Source: an uncultured Burkholderiales bacterium (GTDB lineage Bacteria; Pseudomonadota; Gammaproteobacteria; Burkholderiales; Burkholderiaceae_C). Taken from it: DNA of 64,000 bases. The position numbers and the translations under genes were made by a program. Numbering within the stretch: the stretch's first letter is position 1; each line of letters starts with the position of its first letter. The notes beneath the pieces are model-generated. The model was given only the letters and a program-made list of their open reading frames with translations. It was not told the DNA's origin and searched no databases. Positions 63,841-64,000 of the stretch are shown here, one piece after another. The stretch spans positions 1 through 64,000 of the forward strand of contig CAIZHQ010000021.1 in assembly GCA_903932865.1 (NCBI GenBank). Direction: 5' to 3'.

Positions 63841-64000
63841 ATGCGCCACCCGTTTGTCATGGCTCTTTGCGCCAGCCTTTTGTCTTGCAATCTGACCTGG
63901 GCGCAAGACACGGCCCCAGCATTGCCGCCTGAGCCTCTTCAAAGGGTCATGCAATCCGTGGTGACGGTGCAAAGCCGCAGCGACGCGCAGGCCAACACCA
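63841..64000 (+). CDS. Start of an exported protein (truncated by window end)
   Basis: An open frame from ATG 63841 (AGGGGG ribosome site six bases upstream) runs past the window end. It begins with a signal peptide (VMALCASLLSCNLTWAQDT) and continues RVMQSVVTVQSRSD. The SVVTV pattern suggests a periplasmic serine protease or a pilot-like protein, but too little is present to name it. ATG 63835 is an alternative start. Confidence 0.6.
   Translation, partial: MRHPFVMALCASLLSCNLTWAQDTAPALPPEPLQRVMQSVVTVQSRSDAQANT

Overview
The window is a stretch of GC-rich chromosome from a Gram-negative betaproteobacterium, most likely Burkholderiales, family Comamonadaceae (Limnohabitans/Rhodoferax/Polaromonas-like). 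This is inferred from gene order and protein character: the cysS - DNA glycosylase - accA - tilS - lysC - tRNA-Ser block, the exbB-exbD-lpxK-Trm112-kdsB-adk block, lipid A genes, TTT-type (Bug/TctC) binding proteins, and acyl-CoA catabolic genes. No rRNA, CRISPR array, prophage, intact insertion sequence or toxin/defence island was seen. Genes are close-packed and many starts overlap the preceding stop by 4 bases.

Layout. 1-5.9 kb (minus strand): tRNA-Ser(GCT), aspartate kinase, TilS, AccA, a 3-methyladenine glycosylase and CysS. 6.1-8.7 kb (plus): a TPR protein, two cyclophilins and LpxH. 8.9-11.7 kb (minus): a large DUF349 protein with an Arg/Gly-rich segment. 12-14.8 kb (plus): a lytic transglycosylase, then glyA preceded by what looks like a ZTP (pfl) riboswitch, and nrdR. 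14.8-18.3 kb: a minor type IV pilin cluster (FimT/GspH, PilE-like, PilW, PilX, PilV). 18.3-21.3 kb: ribD, rpiA, pyrD. 21.3-27.2 kb: a thioesterase, a membrane protein, an FAD oxidoreductase, an SDR, sodB and xseA. 27.5-32.8 kb: exbB-exbD-lpxK-Trm112-kdsB, adk and lexA, the last with two SOS boxes.

33-39.8 kb (plus) is a catabolic block: D-2-hydroxyacid dehydrogenase, 3-hydroxyacyl-CoA dehydrogenase, a PaaG-like crotonase, a Crp/Fnr regulator, an aminoglycoside-phosphotransferase-like protein and an acyl-CoA dehydrogenase, probably for fatty or aromatic acyl-CoA oxidation. 39.9-43.2 kb: Hsp33, a gamma-carbonic-anhydrase-like protein, a DUF455 ferritin-like protein and XerD. 43.2-45.3 kb: a Bug-type binding protein and an AEC permease. 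45.3-50 kb: queG, tsaE, amiC, an aminotransferase and a small exported protein. 50-59.4 kb (minus): a complete recC-recB-recD operon. 59.8-64 kb: a second Bug protein, a Cys-containing hypothetical, a flavin reductase, an acyl-CoA synthetase and the start of an exported protein.

The coding content is mainly housekeeping. The least ordinary signals are non-coding: the glyA ZTP riboswitch with an internal hairpin insert; a triplicated 41-bp unit with palindromic cores after the 3-hydroxyacyl-CoA dehydrogenase gene; a 27-bp near-perfect inverted repeat after the SDR gene; a perfect 26-bp palindrome before the D-2-hydroxyacid dehydrogenase gene; and a 14-bp palindrome in a divergent promoter region. 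No clear new multi-gene system was found. Start sites and motif positions were read by eye. Family names come from recognised motifs, not from database searches.
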